Of a DNA stretch of 64,000 nt, positions 30,565 to 42,318 are shown one piece after another. The position numbers and the translations under genes were made by a program. Origin of the DNA: Burkholderia sp. TSV86 (GTDB lineage Bacteria > Pseudomonadota > Gammaproteobacteria > Burkholderiales > Burkholderiaceae); contig NZ_LOWB01000085.1 of NCBI RefSeq assembly GCF_001522865.1, forward strand, positions 21,364 to 85,363. Direction: 5' to 3'. Every line of letters starts with the position of its first letter. Positions within the stretch are counted from its first letter, which is position 1. The notes beneath the pieces were generated by a model. It was not told where the DNA came from. It searched no databases and saw nothing but the letters and a program-made list of their open reading frames with translations.

Positions 30565-31695
30565 ATGACCGCCGCCCCGACCGCCCACGAGCCGACACCG
30601 CCCATGCATCCCGCCACCGGCACCCCCCGCCCGACGCTCAACACCGCCCGCCTCTCATGCGAGCCGTGGGGCACGCTGCCGGACGGCGACCCGGTGCAGC
30701 GCTTCACGCTGCGCAACGCGCGCGGCACGAAAATCGCGATCAGCAATCTCGGCGCGGCGATCGTATCGTGGCTCGCGCCCGACCGCGCGGGACGCCTGGC
30801 CGAGGTCGTGCTCGCGCATGACACGCCCGCCGAATACCTCGCGTCGCCCGCCTACCTGGGCGCGACCATCGGCCGTTGGGCGAACCGGATCGCGGGCGCC
30901 CGCTTCACGCTCGGCGGCATCGATTACACGCTCGATCGCAACGAGCGCGACAACCTGCTGCACGGCGGCGCGAGCGGCTTTCACCGAGCGCTGTGGAACA
31001 CGCGCGACGAAGACGGCGCGCTGGTGCTGCGGCTCGATTCTCCAGAAGGCGACGCGGGTTTTCCGGGCAACGTGAGCGTGCAGGTGCGCTACTCGCTCGA
31101 CGAAGACGATACGCTGACGATCGAATACGAAGGCATCACCGATGCGCCCACGCCGCTCAATCTGACCAACCACGCATACTTCAACCTGACCGGCCAGCCT
31201 GCGGCCGACGTGCGCGGCCATATGCTGACGATCGACGCCGACGCGTTCCTCGAAGTCGATGACGCGTTGATCCCGCTGCGAGAAGCCGACGTGAGCGGCA
31301 CGGCGTTCGACTTCCGGCACGGCGCGCCGCTCGGCGCCCGGCTCGACTGGCCGCACGCGCAACTCGCGCGCGCGGGCGGCTTCGATCACTGCTACGTGCT
31401 GCGCGACGGCGACGCGCGCCGGTTGCGGCGCGTCGCCCGTGTCTACGATCCGGGCAGCGGCCGGGAGCTGAGCGTCTCGACTGATCAGCGCGGGCTGCAA
31501 TGCTATACGGGCAATCATCTGGAAGGGCTGCGCGTGCGAAACGGCACGCGCTGCATGCGGCACGCGGCGCTGTGCCTCGAGGCCGGAGCGTTTCCGAATC
31601 AGATCAACATGCGCAACCGATGCGACGAAGTCGTGCTGATGCCCGGCGCGACATACCGGCAAGTCACGCAGTATCGAATCAGCCCGTCGGCCTGA
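30565..31695 (+). CDS. galM: Aldose 1-epimerase (mutarotase)
   Basis: Interconverts alpha and beta anomers of sugars such as galactose, glucose, xylose or arabinose, supplying the anomer used by the isomerase or dehydrogenase. About 376 residues from 30565, or 363 from MHPATGTPR at 30604; the family runs about 340-350, so the later start may be right, and neither has a clear ribosome site. Landmarks are GATIGRWANRIAGARF near 95, ERDNLLHGGASGFHRALW near 125, NLTNHAYFNLTG near 205, DHCYVL near 275 and a C-terminal LCLEAGAFPNQINM. The canonical HH pair in NHxY and the catalytic Glu are present. Confidence 0.9.
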   Translation: MTAAPTAHEPTPPMHPATGTPRPTLNTARLSCEPWGTLPDGDPVQRFTLRNARGTKIAISNLGAAIVSWLAPDRAGRLAEVVLAHDTPAEYLASPAYLGATIGRWANRIAGARFTLGGIDYTLDRNERDNLLHGGASGFHRALWNTRDEDGALVLRLDSPEGDAGFPGNVSVQVRYSLDEDDTLTIEYEGITDAPTPLNLTNHAYFNLTGQPAADVRGHMLTIDADAFLEVDDALIPLREADVSGTAFDFRHGAPLGARLDWPHAQLARAGGFDHCYVLRDGDARRLRRVARVYDPGSGRELSVSTDQRGLQCYTGNHLEGLRVRNGTRCMRHAALCLEAGAFPNQINMRNRCDEVVLMPGATYRQVTQYRISPSA

Positions 31696-31717
31696 CGCGC
31701 GCGCCGCCTCGCGTCGA

Positions 31718-33115
31718 TCAGCGCACGCGCGCCGGTGCCCGCTGCGCCGGCGCGGCGCTGCCGCCCGCGCGCCGGCCGAGCCGCGACGCGGCAACCACGA
31801 TCACCGCCAGCACCGCGGTTGCCGCCACCTCCATCCGGTGATCTTCGCGCAGCAGCATCGTCACGAGCACACCGCAGATGAACAAGATCACCGCCCACGT
31901 CAGCCACGGAAAGCACCACATCCGCAGCGGCGGGCGAATGCCGTTCGCATCGAGCACCGCGCGCATCCGCAATTGCGACACCGCGATCACCAGATAAACG
32001 AGCAGCGCGATCGCGCCCGACGTCGCGAGCAAAAAGCTGAACACCTGCTCGGGCATCGCGTAGTTCGCAATCACCGTCAGAAAGCCGAACGCGGTCGACG
32101 CGAGCACGGCCGCGCGCGGCGTGCCCGTCGCATCGGTGCGGCTCAGCGATGCGGGCGCGTCGCCGCGCGTGGACAGCGAAAAGATCATCCGCGACGCGGT
32201 ATAGAGCGCCGAATTCAGGCAGCTCGCCACCGACACCAGCACGATCACGTCGATGATTCCCTTCGCGTGCGGCACGCCGATCAGCTCCATCGCGCGCTGA
32301 TACGAGCCGTGCGCGGGCAGCAGCGCGTCGTTCCACGGCACGAGCGCCGCGACGACGAAAATCGAGCCCAGATAAAAGAGCGAGATCCGCCAGATCACCG
32401 AGTTCGTCGCACGGACAATTTGGCGCTCAGGGTGCTCGGATTCGGCGGCGGCGATCGTGACGATCTCCGTGCCGAGGAACGAGAACATCGTCGTCAGCAT
32501 CGCGGCGAGCACCGCGCCGATTCCGTTCGGCATGAAGCCGCCCGCGTTGAAGAGCCGCGCCGCGCCGGACACGTTCGAGCCCGGCAGCACACCGACGATC
32601 GCCGCGCCGCCGATCACGAGGAACACGACGATCGCCACCACCTTGATGAGCGCGAACCAGAATTCGAATTCGCCGTAGTGCTTGACCGAAAACAGATTGG
32701 TCAGCGTGAGCACCGACGTGATGCCGAGCGCGAACACCCATGTCGCGATGCCGGGGAACCACGCATTGAGGATCGTCGCGGCAGCCGTCGCCTCGATCGG
32801 AATCACCAGCACCCAGAACCACCAGTAGAGCCAGCCGATCGTGAAGCCCGCCCAATGGCCGATCGCGCGGTCTGCGTAGGTCGAGAACGAGCCGCTGTCC
32901 GGCTGCGCGACCGCCATTTCGCCAAGCATGCGCATCACGAGCACGACGAGCAACCCCGCGATCGCATACGCGATCAGCGCGGCGGGCCCGGCCTCCGCGA
33001 TCGCATGACCGGAGCCGACGAACAACCCCGCGCCGATCACCCCCGCGATCGACAACATCGTCACGTGGCGTTGCTTCAAGCCGGTGCCGAGGCCCGTGCC
33101 GCTATTTGCTTTCAT
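31718..33115 (-). CDS. APC-superfamily amino-acid permease, GABA-permease-like
   Basis: Proton-coupled amino-acid importer of the AAT family. 465 residues, about 12 membrane segments. Family landmarks: GLKQRHVTMLSIAGVIGAGLFVG at residues 12-34 (quoted parts LKQRHVTM, GVIGAGLFVG), RMLGEMAVAQPDSGSFSTYA near 75 and FLGTEIVTIAAAESEHP near 230. These strings match GabP and the closely related aromatic/D-alanine permeases; substrate is therefore uncertain. Start MKANSGTGLG with GGAGGAGAC upstream; the longer open frame is a shadow. It converges with galM, 22 bases apart. Confidence 0.88.
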   Translation of the reverse strand: MKANSGTGLGTGLKQRHVTMLSIAGVIGAGLFVGSGHAIAEAGPAALIAYAIAGLLVVLVMRMLGEMAVAQPDSGSFSTYADRAIGHWAGFTIGWLYWWFWVLVIPIEATAAATILNAWFPGIATWVFALGITSVLTLTNLFSVKHYGEFEFWFALIKVVAIVVFLVIGGAAIVGVLPGSNVSGAARLFNAGGFMPNGIGAVLAAMLTTMFSFLGTEIVTIAAAESEHPERQIVRATNSVIWRISLFYLGSIFVVAALVPWNDALLPAHGSYQRAMELIGVPHAKGIIDVIVLVSVASCLNSALYTASRMIFSLSTRGDAPASLSRTDATGTPRAAVLASTAFGFLTVIANYAMPEQVFSFLLATSGAIALLVYLVIAVSQLRMRAVLDANGIRPPLRMWCFPWLTWAVILFICGVLVTMLLREDHRMEVAATAVLAVIVVAASRLGRRAGGSAAPAQRAPARVR

Positions 33116-33440
33116 GTCTCCTCCAAAAACGGATGCTTTGGGCGCCGATACCGGCACGCCTATGCGTTCGGCTGCCCATCGGTGCAGCGCGGTGCAGTTT
33201 ACGCAGCCAGTGGTCCGATCAATTAGAGCCAATCGAATTTTTTTAATAGAGCCATTTTTGACGTGCGCCGCGCCCGTGTACTGTTCGGCGGCACCAGTCT
33301 GCGCGCCACGGCGAACGTCCGGAATCGGCACGGCGGAGCGCCCGCTCAGCAGGCCGGTTATGATCCGCTGCGGCCGGCGCGGCGCGCCAGCCTAGATACA
33401 ACCAATAAAGAATTCGACTCATCATCGAACGAGAGAGACC
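33116..33440. other. Divergent promoter spacer
   Basis: 325 gene-free bases between the permease and DUF3761 genes. A T-run (33238-33245) and AT-rich CAATTAGAGCCAATCGAATT region about 110 bases before the permease start may hold its promoter. Nothing else recognised. Confidence 0.4.
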
Positions 33441-33770
33441 ATGCCCGATCGAACACCCGTCGTTCGCGCGTGGCGCGCCGTCGCGCCGCACGTGCTCGCG
33501 CTCAGCCTCGTCGCGGCGACATTGCCGCTTGGCGCCCCCAGCGCGCATGCGTATTCGTCGTCAACATCCCGTCATGCCGACCCAAGCGAACTCGACAATC
33601 ACCGCAGCTACCGCAATCGCGACGGCGACACCATCCACGCGCCCGCGCATTCTAAGTCGAACTCTCCCCCCGCAGGGGCAACGGCCCGCTGCCGGGACGG
33701 CGCGTACAGTTTCAGCCGCCATCGACGCGGCACGTGTTCGGGGCACGGCGGCGTCGATGCGTGGCTTTGA
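33441..33770 (+). CDS. Secreted DUF3761 protein
   Basis: 109 residues. A signal peptide with hydrophobic core VLALSLVAATLPLGAPSAHA (cleavage after SAHA, about residue 37), a Ser/His/Asn-rich linker, and the C-terminal DUF3761 signature: ATARCRDGAYSFSRHRRGTCSGHGGVDAWL (landmarks CRDGAYSFS and GTCSGHGGV), with two conserved cysteines. The family is small, exported and of unknown function, often seen with nuclease or surface proteins. Start has GAGAGAGACC upstream. Monocistronic. Confidence 0.82.
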   Translation: MPDRTPVVRAWRAVAPHVLALSLVAATLPLGAPSAHAYSSSTSRHADPSELDNHRSYRNRDGDTIHAPAHSKSNSPPAGATARCRDGAYSFSRHRRGTCSGHGGVDAWL

Positions 33771-34153
33771 CGCCGCGGCAGCGTAGCAGCGGCGCGATTT
33801 GCCGGGAGCCGCGGCGCGCGCAACGGTTTCGAATGCGCCGAGGCGTCGATGCCGGCGTGAGCGCCGATCCGCGCGCGCCGATTGCGTCGCGATACACGAA
33901 TGCGAAACACGCTAACGCGCGCCGCCGCGCTTTTCAAATTCCCGGCCGCGCGTGGCAGCCGCCTCGCGCGGCGCCACCCCGCTTGCGCCGCCGGCCGACG
34001 CAGTACAATGACGGTTCGCGCCGCTTTCGCGCGGCAAGCCGCCCGCCATCGCCGCGCCGGCCTGCGATCAGACAAGCCGAATCGCGCGCCATCTCACCGC
34101 GCCCCGCGTGCCGGACCTACGCGGCGCTCATTTTGACTCTCTCACTGACACAC
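33771..34153. other. ettA upstream region
   Basis: 383 gene-free bases. TTGCGC (33983-33988) and TACAAT (34004-34009), 15 apart, are a weak promoter candidate for ettA. The long open frame running into ettA from upstream is not protein-like. Confidence 0.4.
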
Positions 34154-35821
<1,668 letters not shown>

Positions 35822-35866
35822 AACGGCGTCCGGCGTCCGCGCGCGGCGTCCGAGGTCCGGCGCTTG

Positions 35867-35912
35867 GCGTTGAACGTCGAACATTCAACGCTCCACGTTC
35901 GATGTTCAACGC
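35867..35912. repeat. Imperfect 18-bp inverted repeat downstream of ettA
   Basis: GCGTTGAACGTCGAACAT (35867-35884) pairs with ACGTTCGATGTTCAACGC (35895-35912) at 16 of 18 positions around a 10-base loop. It has no T-run and lies 46 bases after the ettA stop. It could be a 3'-stabilising hairpin or a relic of a mobile REP-like element. Confidence 0.65.
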
Positions 35913-36052
35913 TCGCGCGGCCGCGCCGCCGATCGGCGGCGTCGGCGGCCGGCGCCGTCGCGCGCGGCGCCCGCGCGGGCGCTCAGGGCCCGCCAGCGGC
36001 ATACGCCTTACCTGCGGCATATCGCGGCGCAAAGCATGCGATGGCCCGCGCA

Positions 36053-36086
36053 AAAAAAGCGGGCAACCGGAATTGCCCGCTTTTTT
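36053..36086. terminator. Bidirectional terminator between ettA and HAD gene
   Basis: A 14-bp stem AAAAAAGCGGGCAA (36053-36066) / TTGCCCGCTTTTTT (36073-36086) with a 6-base loop. A- and T-runs on both sides serve the convergent ettA (+) and HAD/isochorismatase (-) units. Confidence 0.92.
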
Positions 36087-36141
36087 CATGGTCATCGCCG
36101 CCACGCCGCCATCGCCAATACGGCGCATCACCGCCGCCGCG

Positions 36142-36225
36142 CCGTCAATCAAACCGTCAATCAAACCGTCAATCAAACCGTCAATCAAACCGTCAATCAA
36201 ACCGTCAATCGAACCGTCAATCGAA
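36142..36225. repeat. 12-bp minisatellite, seven copies
   Basis: Seven head-to-tail copies of CCGTCAATCAAA: five identical (36142-36201) and two ending CGAA (36202-36225). The last copy contains the HAD gene's stop codon. On the minus strand every unit carries TGATTGA, so whichever copies remain, a stop is supplied in frame. Perfect short arrays like this vary in copy number between strains. Confidence 0.95.
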
Positions 36226-36840
36226 CACGCCCAATTCGCGCAGCCGCGCCTCGGTCGCATCCGCGCTCGTATGATGGATGCCATGCCAGCCGAGCGCCGT
36301 CGCGGCAGCCGCGTTCTTTGCGTTGTCGTCGATGAACACGATTTCATCCGCGGCGATGCCGGGCAAGTGCGGCTCGATCCGCGCATGCATTGCTCGATAG
36401 ATCGCCGGATCGGGCTTCACGAGCTTCACGTGCCCCGACACGACGATCTCCTTGAAGCGGTGCAATACCGCAAAACGCTCCCATGCATACGGAAACGTCT
36501 GCGCCGACCAGTTGGTGAGCCCGAACAGCGGCACGCAATGCGCGTCGAGCTTATCGACGAGCGCCGCGCCGCCGTCGAGCACCCCGCCGATCATTTCGTG
36601 CCAGCGCGCGTAGAACGCGCGGATCATCGCCTCGTGCTCGGGAAACTGCGCAATGCGCTCGGCCGTGCCTTCGTCGATCGGCTGCCCGCCGTCTTGCTTG
36701 ATCACCCAGTCCATCGGGCAAACGTGCGTGAGGAACCAGCGGCGCTCGGCGTCGTCGGCAATCAGCTTGCGGTACAGATACTCCGGATTCCAATCGATCA
36801 ACACGCCGCCAAAATCGAATACCACTGCCCTGACGCTCAT
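36217..36840 (-). CDS. HAD-superfamily IA phosphatase, YihX-like
   Basis: Soluble phosphatase of the haloacid dehalogenase family, closest in pattern to YihX (alpha-D-glucose-1-phosphate phosphatase) and epoxide-hydrolase-linked HADs. 207 residues. Motif I is VVFDFGGVLIDW (nucleophile Asp9; the usual second Asp is Gly, as in this group). Motif II is FGLTNWSAQTF near 110, motif III GHVKLVKPDPAIY near 145 and motif IV EIVFIDDNAKN near 170. Start MSVRAVVF overlaps the isochorismatase stop as ATGA (36837-36840). The final residues ...LRELGVFD and the stop lie inside a 12-bp minisatellite. Substrate unknown. Confidence 0.88.
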   Translation of the reverse strand: MSVRAVVFDFGGVLIDWNPEYLYRKLIADDAERRWFLTHVCPMDWVIKQDGGQPIDEGTAERIAQFPEHEAMIRAFYARWHEMIGGVLDGGAALVDKLDAHCVPLFGLTNWSAQTFPYAWERFAVLHRFKEIVVSGHVKLVKPDPAIYRAMHARIEPHLPGIAADEIVFIDDNAKNAAAATALGWHGIHHTSADATEARLRELGVFD

Positions 36841-37394
36841 GCGAACTCCATCGCGAGCACGTCGTCGAGCGGACGCGGCACGACGCCGTTGCCCGAGTAC
36901 GTGCAGTTTTTCCAAGTGAGATTGTGATGCGTGATCATTTGCGCTGCGCTCAGATGCGGCCAGTCGCACGTCGTGTGCAGATCAGCGACGACCGTGGTGC
37001 GGTAGCCGATCAGCGCGGCCCGGCGGGCGGTCGCATCGACGCAGAACTGCGTTGCGTAACCGCACAGGATCACGTGCGAGATGCGGCGGCGGTCGAGCCC
37101 GGCCGCCAGCGGCGTGTCCTGGAATGCGTCGCTCACGCGCTTGCGGATCGACCAGTCGGTGCGCGCGCGCACGAGATCCGCGTGCAGTTCCCAGCCCGGC
37201 GTGCCGGGCGCGATGTCGTCGCCGTCATCCGGCTCGCCGTCATGCTGAACGAAGCACACCGGCGCATGCGCCGCGCGCGCGGCGGCCGTCAGCCGGTTGA
37301 TGCCAGCGACGATTTCGCCAAGCCCGTGCGCCGGCCGCGCCCCTTGCAGCAAACCGCGCTGCATGTCGATCACGATGACCGCCGCGCCCTTCAT
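36837..37394 (-). CDS. Isochorismatase-family cysteine hydrolase
   Basis: Alpha/beta hydrolase of the isochorismatase/nicotinamidase superfamily. 185 residues. The triad is visible: Asp10 in VIVIDMQRG, Lys in SIRKRVSDAF near 100 and Cys in CGYATQFCVDATARRA near 135, so it acts on an amide or similar bond through cysteine chemistry rather than as a true isochorismatase. Start MKGAAVIVI at 37394. Its gene is translationally coupled to the HAD phosphatase downstream, hinting at a shared small-molecule salvage or detoxification task (inference). Confidence 0.85.
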   Translation of the reverse strand: MKGAAVIVIDMQRGLLQGARPAHGLGEIVAGINRLTAAARAAHAPVCFVQHDGEPDDGDDIAPGTPGWELHADLVRARTDWSIRKRVSDAFQDTPLAAGLDRRRISHVILCGYATQFCVDATARRAALIGYRTTVVADLHTTCDWPHLSAAQMITHHNLTWKNCTYSGNGVVPRPLDDVLAMEFA

Positions 37395-37486
37395 CTATTG
37401 CTCTCGCCGTTGAAGCCGCCGTTGCGGAAAAGCGCGGCCCCGGCCTGCACCGGCAGGCCCAGCACCGCCGCACCGCGTGCAGCCGC

Positions 37487-39301
37487 TCAGATCGGCTGCG
37501 TGCGCGCGTCGAGCCATGCCTTCGCATCGCCCGACACATGCGGCGCGATCCGCTCGCGCACCGTTGCGTGATACGCGTTGAGCCACGCGCGCTCGTCGTC
37601 CGTCATCAACGCCGGCAGCATGCAGCGCGTATCGATCGGGCACAGCGTCAGCGTCTCGAATTCGAGGAAATCGCCGAATTCGGTCTGCCCGGCCGCGCGG
37701 TTGACGACCAGATTCTCGATGCGCACGCCCCACTGGCCGGGCCGGTACACGCCCGGCTCGATCGACGTGATCATCCCCTCTTCCATCGCCGTGTAGGGCT
37801 CCGCGCTCGCATAGTGCGAAATCACCTGCGGCCCTTCGTGGACGTTCAGGAAATAGCCGACGCCATGCCCGGTGCCGTGCCCGTAATCGAGCCCGGCCGC
37901 CCACATCGGCGCGCGCGCGATCGCGTCGAGCATCGGCGAGCGGATGCCGCGCGGAAAGCGCGCGCGCGACAGCGCCATCATCGCCTTCAACACGATCGTG
38001 AAATCGCGCCGGTGAGCGTCGCCGATCGTGCCGACGGGCACGACCCGCGTAACGTCGGTCGTGCCGCTCAGATACTGGCCGCCCGAATCGATCAGCAACA
38101 GGCCGTCGCCGTCGATTGTCGCGTGCGCGCCGCGCGTGGCCCGATAATGCGGCATCGCGCCGTTGCCGTTGAAGCCCGCGATCGTCGCGAAGCTCGGCGA
38201 CACGTAGCCGGGCCGCCGCGCGCGCGCGGCCGTCAGCCGCTCGTCGATCGTGAGTTCGGTAATCGTCTCGCGGCCGAGCGCGCCTTCGAACCACGCGAAG
38301 AATTCCGCGAGCGCCGCGCCGTCCTGCACCATCGTCGCGCGCACGTGTTCGATCTCGGCCGGCGTCTTGCGCGATTTCGCGAATGTCGACGGATTCACCG
38401 CCTCGATCACCCGCACTTCGCGCGGCACGGCCTGCAACAGGCCGTGCGTGACGCGGCGCGGATCGATCAGGAGCGCCGCGCCGGTCGGCAGCGCGGCGAG
38501 CGCGGCGGCCGCGGCGGCATACGGCTGCACGTCGACGCCGTCTTGCGCGAGCGACGCCGCAAGCTCCGCGGACACCTTGCCGTCGGCGACGAAGAGCGTC
38601 GCGCGCTCGAGGCCGACGAGCGCGTGCGCGACGAACACCGGGTTGTAGTTGACATCGGTGCCGCGCAAATTGAAGAGCCACGCGAGATCGTCGAGCGCCG
38701 ACACGAAATGCCACTGCGCGCGCTGCTCGTGCATCGCGCGACGCACCTGCGCGAGCTTGCCCGCACGCGACGCATCCGCGTGCGGCGCGGCGTGCTCGAA
38801 GACCGCCGCGGCAGGCAGCGACGGACGCCGCGGCCAGATCGTGTCGATCAGATCGACGTCGGTGCGCAGCGCGATGCCGCGCGGCGTCAGCGCCGCGTCG
38901 AGCGCGCGCGCCGCCGCCACGCCGAGCACGGCCCCGTCGACACCGACCGTGCCGCCCGCTTCGACATGCGTCGCGAGCCACTCGACATGCGGCTGGGTCT
39001 GCTGACCGCCCGTCATTTTCATCAACTGCACGCCGCTGCCCGCGAGTTGCGCATCGGCCTGCACCCAATAACGGCTATCGACCCACAGGCCGGCGAAATC
39101 GGCGGTCACCACGAGCGTGCCGACCGAGCCGGTGAAGCCGGACAGCCATTGGCGCGCCTGCCAGCGCTCGGGCAGATATTCGGACAGATGGGGATCGGCG
39201 GACGGCACCAGATAGGCGGCCAGATTCTCGCGCGCCATCGCGTCGCGCAATGCGGCAAGGCGCGCCGGCACGGTCGACGAGTTGGGGACTCGGGCATTCA
39301 T
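37487..39301 (-). CDS. Aminopeptidase P (Xaa-Pro aminopeptidase, M24B, three-domain type)
   Basis: Removes an N-terminal residue preceding proline. 604 residues, the three-domain eukaryote-like form rather than the 440-residue E. coli PepP. Two N-terminal creatinase-like domains (VPSADPHLSEYLPERW near 30) precede the M24 pita-bread domain with dinuclear-metal ligands: Asp pair in LIDSGGQYLSGTTDVTR (about 405-416), His in GTGHGVGYFLNVHEGP (about 482), Glu in MITSIEPGVY (about 517) and GVRIENLV (about 530). Start MNARVPNSS at 39301. Cytosolic. Confidence 0.93.
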   Translation of the reverse strand: MNARVPNSSTVPARLAALRDAMARENLAAYLVPSADPHLSEYLPERWQARQWLSGFTGSVGTLVVTADFAGLWVDSRYWVQADAQLAGSGVQLMKMTGGQQTQPHVEWLATHVEAGGTVGVDGAVLGVAAARALDAALTPRGIALRTDVDLIDTIWPRRPSLPAAAVFEHAAPHADASRAGKLAQVRRAMHEQRAQWHFVSALDDLAWLFNLRGTDVNYNPVFVAHALVGLERATLFVADGKVSAELAASLAQDGVDVQPYAAAAAALAALPTGAALLIDPRRVTHGLLQAVPREVRVIEAVNPSTFAKSRKTPAEIEHVRATMVQDGAALAEFFAWFEGALGRETITELTIDERLTAARARRPGYVSPSFATIAGFNGNGAMPHYRATRGAHATIDGDGLLLIDSGGQYLSGTTDVTRVVPVGTIGDAHRRDFTIVLKAMMALSRARFPRGIRSPMLDAIARAPMWAAGLDYGHGTGHGVGYFLNVHEGPQVISHYASAEPYTAMEEGMITSIEPGVYRPGQWGVRIENLVVNRAAGQTEFGDFLEFETLTLCPIDTRCMLPALMTDDERAWLNAYHATVRERIAPHVSGDAKAWLDARTQPI

Positions 39302-39323
39302 GATTTTTTTCACCTGCAAACAT

Positions 39324-39578
39324 TCAGCGGCGGGCCGACAAGCCCACCGTCAAAGTAACGGCAACGAACGCAACGACGGCGCAAACCGGCCATTCGAGCG
39401 TCTCGCCGTCATAAAAGAATCCGGCGACATTGCCCGCCATGCGCGCGGCGGCCGCACCGAGCACGCCAGCCGCGACGGCCGCCCACAGCGGCACACGGCT
39501 CAGGCGGCGCAGCGGATGCAACGCCCAGCCAAGCAAACCGACGGCACAACCCAGCACCACGACTCCAAACCAGTTCAT
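39324..39578 (-). CDS. Small three-helix membrane protein, GlsB/YeaQ-like
   Basis: 84 residues with three hydrophobic segments: about 2-20 (FGVVVLGCAVGLLGWAL), 28-47 and 62-80 (VCAVVAFVAVTLTVGL), Gly/Ala-rich turns and a short C-terminal SARR. The pattern resembles the GlsB/YeaQ/YmgE (transglycosylase-associated) family, but the identity is weak. Start MNWFGVVVLG at 39578 with AGGCGTTGG upstream. It ends 22 bases before the aminopeptidase start and is probably co-transcribed with it. Confidence 0.65.
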   Translation of the reverse strand: MNWFGVVVLGCAVGLLGWALHPLRRLSRVPLWAAVAAGVLGAAAARMAGNVAGFFYDGETLEWPVCAVVAFVAVTLTVGLSARR

Positions 39579-39810
39579 CCAACGCCTCTTTTTTGCGACC
39601 GGGACCGTTCCGTCGGCACTGAACGATGTTTCCGTTTCGCAATTGTCATTTTCGCACTGTTTTGGGGCTACTTCTCACACTATCAAAAAAAGCGCGTCAT
39701 GACGTCGCAGCAGCCCCAAGCTGCGGCGCGCGCCGCCAGGCCCTGCGTGCGCCGGTCCGCCTAATGCCGCCGGCGCGGCACGCGCCGACGATCGCTCGCC
39801 GTCAAAACGC

Positions 39811-39816
39811 TATAAT
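39811..39816 (+). promoter_or_regulatory. Consensus -10 element of hemA
   Basis: TATAAT 27 bases before the hemA ATG, giving a leader of about 20 bases. The -35 region is not obvious. It is the likely promoter of the hemA-prfA-prmC-grxD-ubiX run. Confidence 0.6.
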
Positions 39817-39833
39817 ATGGGCCTAAACGATAG

Positions 39834-41141
<1,308 letters not shown>

Positions 41142-41207
41142 CGGCGCCGAACCCGCCGCGCTTTCTTCCCTTTTTCGAATTCCTCTCCGGGAGCCCCGCT
41201 CCGCACC

Positions 41208-42290
41208 ATGAAGACGAGCATGCAAAGCAAGCTCGACCAGCTTACAACCCGGCTGGCCGAATTGAACGATCTGCTAAGCCGCGAAAACGTCACCGCAGAT
41301 CTCGACCAGTACCGGAAACTGACGCGCGAGCACGCCGAGATCGGCCCCGTCGTTGATCACTATGCGCAATGGCGCACGGCCCGCGCCGACGAGCAGGCCG
41401 CGCAGGAGCTGCTCGGCGATGCGGCAATGCGCGATTTCGCCGAAGACGAGCTGCGCGGCGCGCGTGAGCGGATGAGCCGCCTCGAGGCCGAACTGCAAAC
41501 GATGCTGCTGCCGAAAGACCCGAACGACGAGCGCAACATCTTCGTCGAAATCCGCGCGGGCACGGGCGGCGACGAATCGGCGCTGTTCGCGGGCGATCTG
41601 CTGCGCATGTACCTGCGCTACGCGGAGCGGCAGCGCTGGCAAGTCGAGATGATGTCGGAAAGCGCGTCGGATCTCGGCGGCTACAAGGAAGTGATCGTGC
41701 GCATCGCGGGCTACGGCGCGTACTCGCGGTTGAAGTTCGAATCGGGCGGCCACCGCGTGCAGCGCGTGCCGGCAACCGAAACGCAGGGCCGCATCCACAC
41801 GTCCGCATGCACGGTCGCGGTGATGCCCGAGGCCGACGAGATCGGCGAAGTGGAGATCAACCCGGCCGATCTGCGCATCGACACGTTCCGCGCATCCGGC
41901 GCGGGCGGCCAGCACATCAACAAGACCGATTCGGCGGTGCGCGTCACGCACATTCCGACGGGCATCGTCGTCGAATGCCAGGACGATCGCTCGCAGCACA
42001 AGAACAAGGACCGCGCGCTGAAGGTGCTCGCCGCGCGGATCAAGGACAAGCAGTACCACGAGCAGCACGCGAAGGAGGCGGCGACGCGCAAGAGCCTGAT
42101 CGGCTCGGGCGACCGCTCCGAGCGCATCCGCACGTACAACTTTCCGCAAGGCCGGATGACCGATCACCGGATCAACCTGACGCTGTACAAGCTCGAGCAG
42201 ATCATGGACGGCGATCTGGACGAGTTGATCGCCGCGCTTGTGAGCGAACATCAGGCCGAGCTGCTCGCATCGCTCGGCGACGCGGAATGA
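41208..42290 (+). CDS. prfA: Peptide chain release factor 1
   Basis: Recognises UAA and UAG in the ribosomal A site and triggers peptide release. 360 residues, the standard length. The anticodon-like PxT-type region lies near residue 190 ([17 protein letters not shown], with PAT), and the catalytic GGQ is in [20 protein letters not shown] near 235. The glutamine of GGQ is the target of the methyltransferase encoded by the next gene. Start [12 protein letters not shown]. Downstream prmC begins 28 bases after the stop. Confidence 0.98.
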   Translation: MKTSMQSKLDQLTTRLAELNDLLSRENVTADLDQYRKLTREHAEIGPVVDHYAQWRTARADEQAAQELLGDAAMRDFAEDELRGARERMSRLEAELQTMLLPKDPNDERNIFVEIRAGTGGDESALFAGDLLRMYLRYAERQRWQVEMMSESASDLGGYKEVIVRIAGYGAYSRLKFESGGHRVQRVPATETQGRIHTSACTVAVMPEADEIGEVEINPADLRIDTFRASGAGGQHINKTDSAVRVTHIPTGIVVECQDDRSQHKNKDRALKVLAARIKDKQYHEQHAKEAATRKSLIGSGDRSERIRTYNFPQGRMTDHRINLTLYKLEQIMDGDLDELIAALVSEHQAELLASLGDAE

Positions 42291-42318
42291 ACGCCCGCGC
42301 CTGCCGGCGCCTCGCCCG

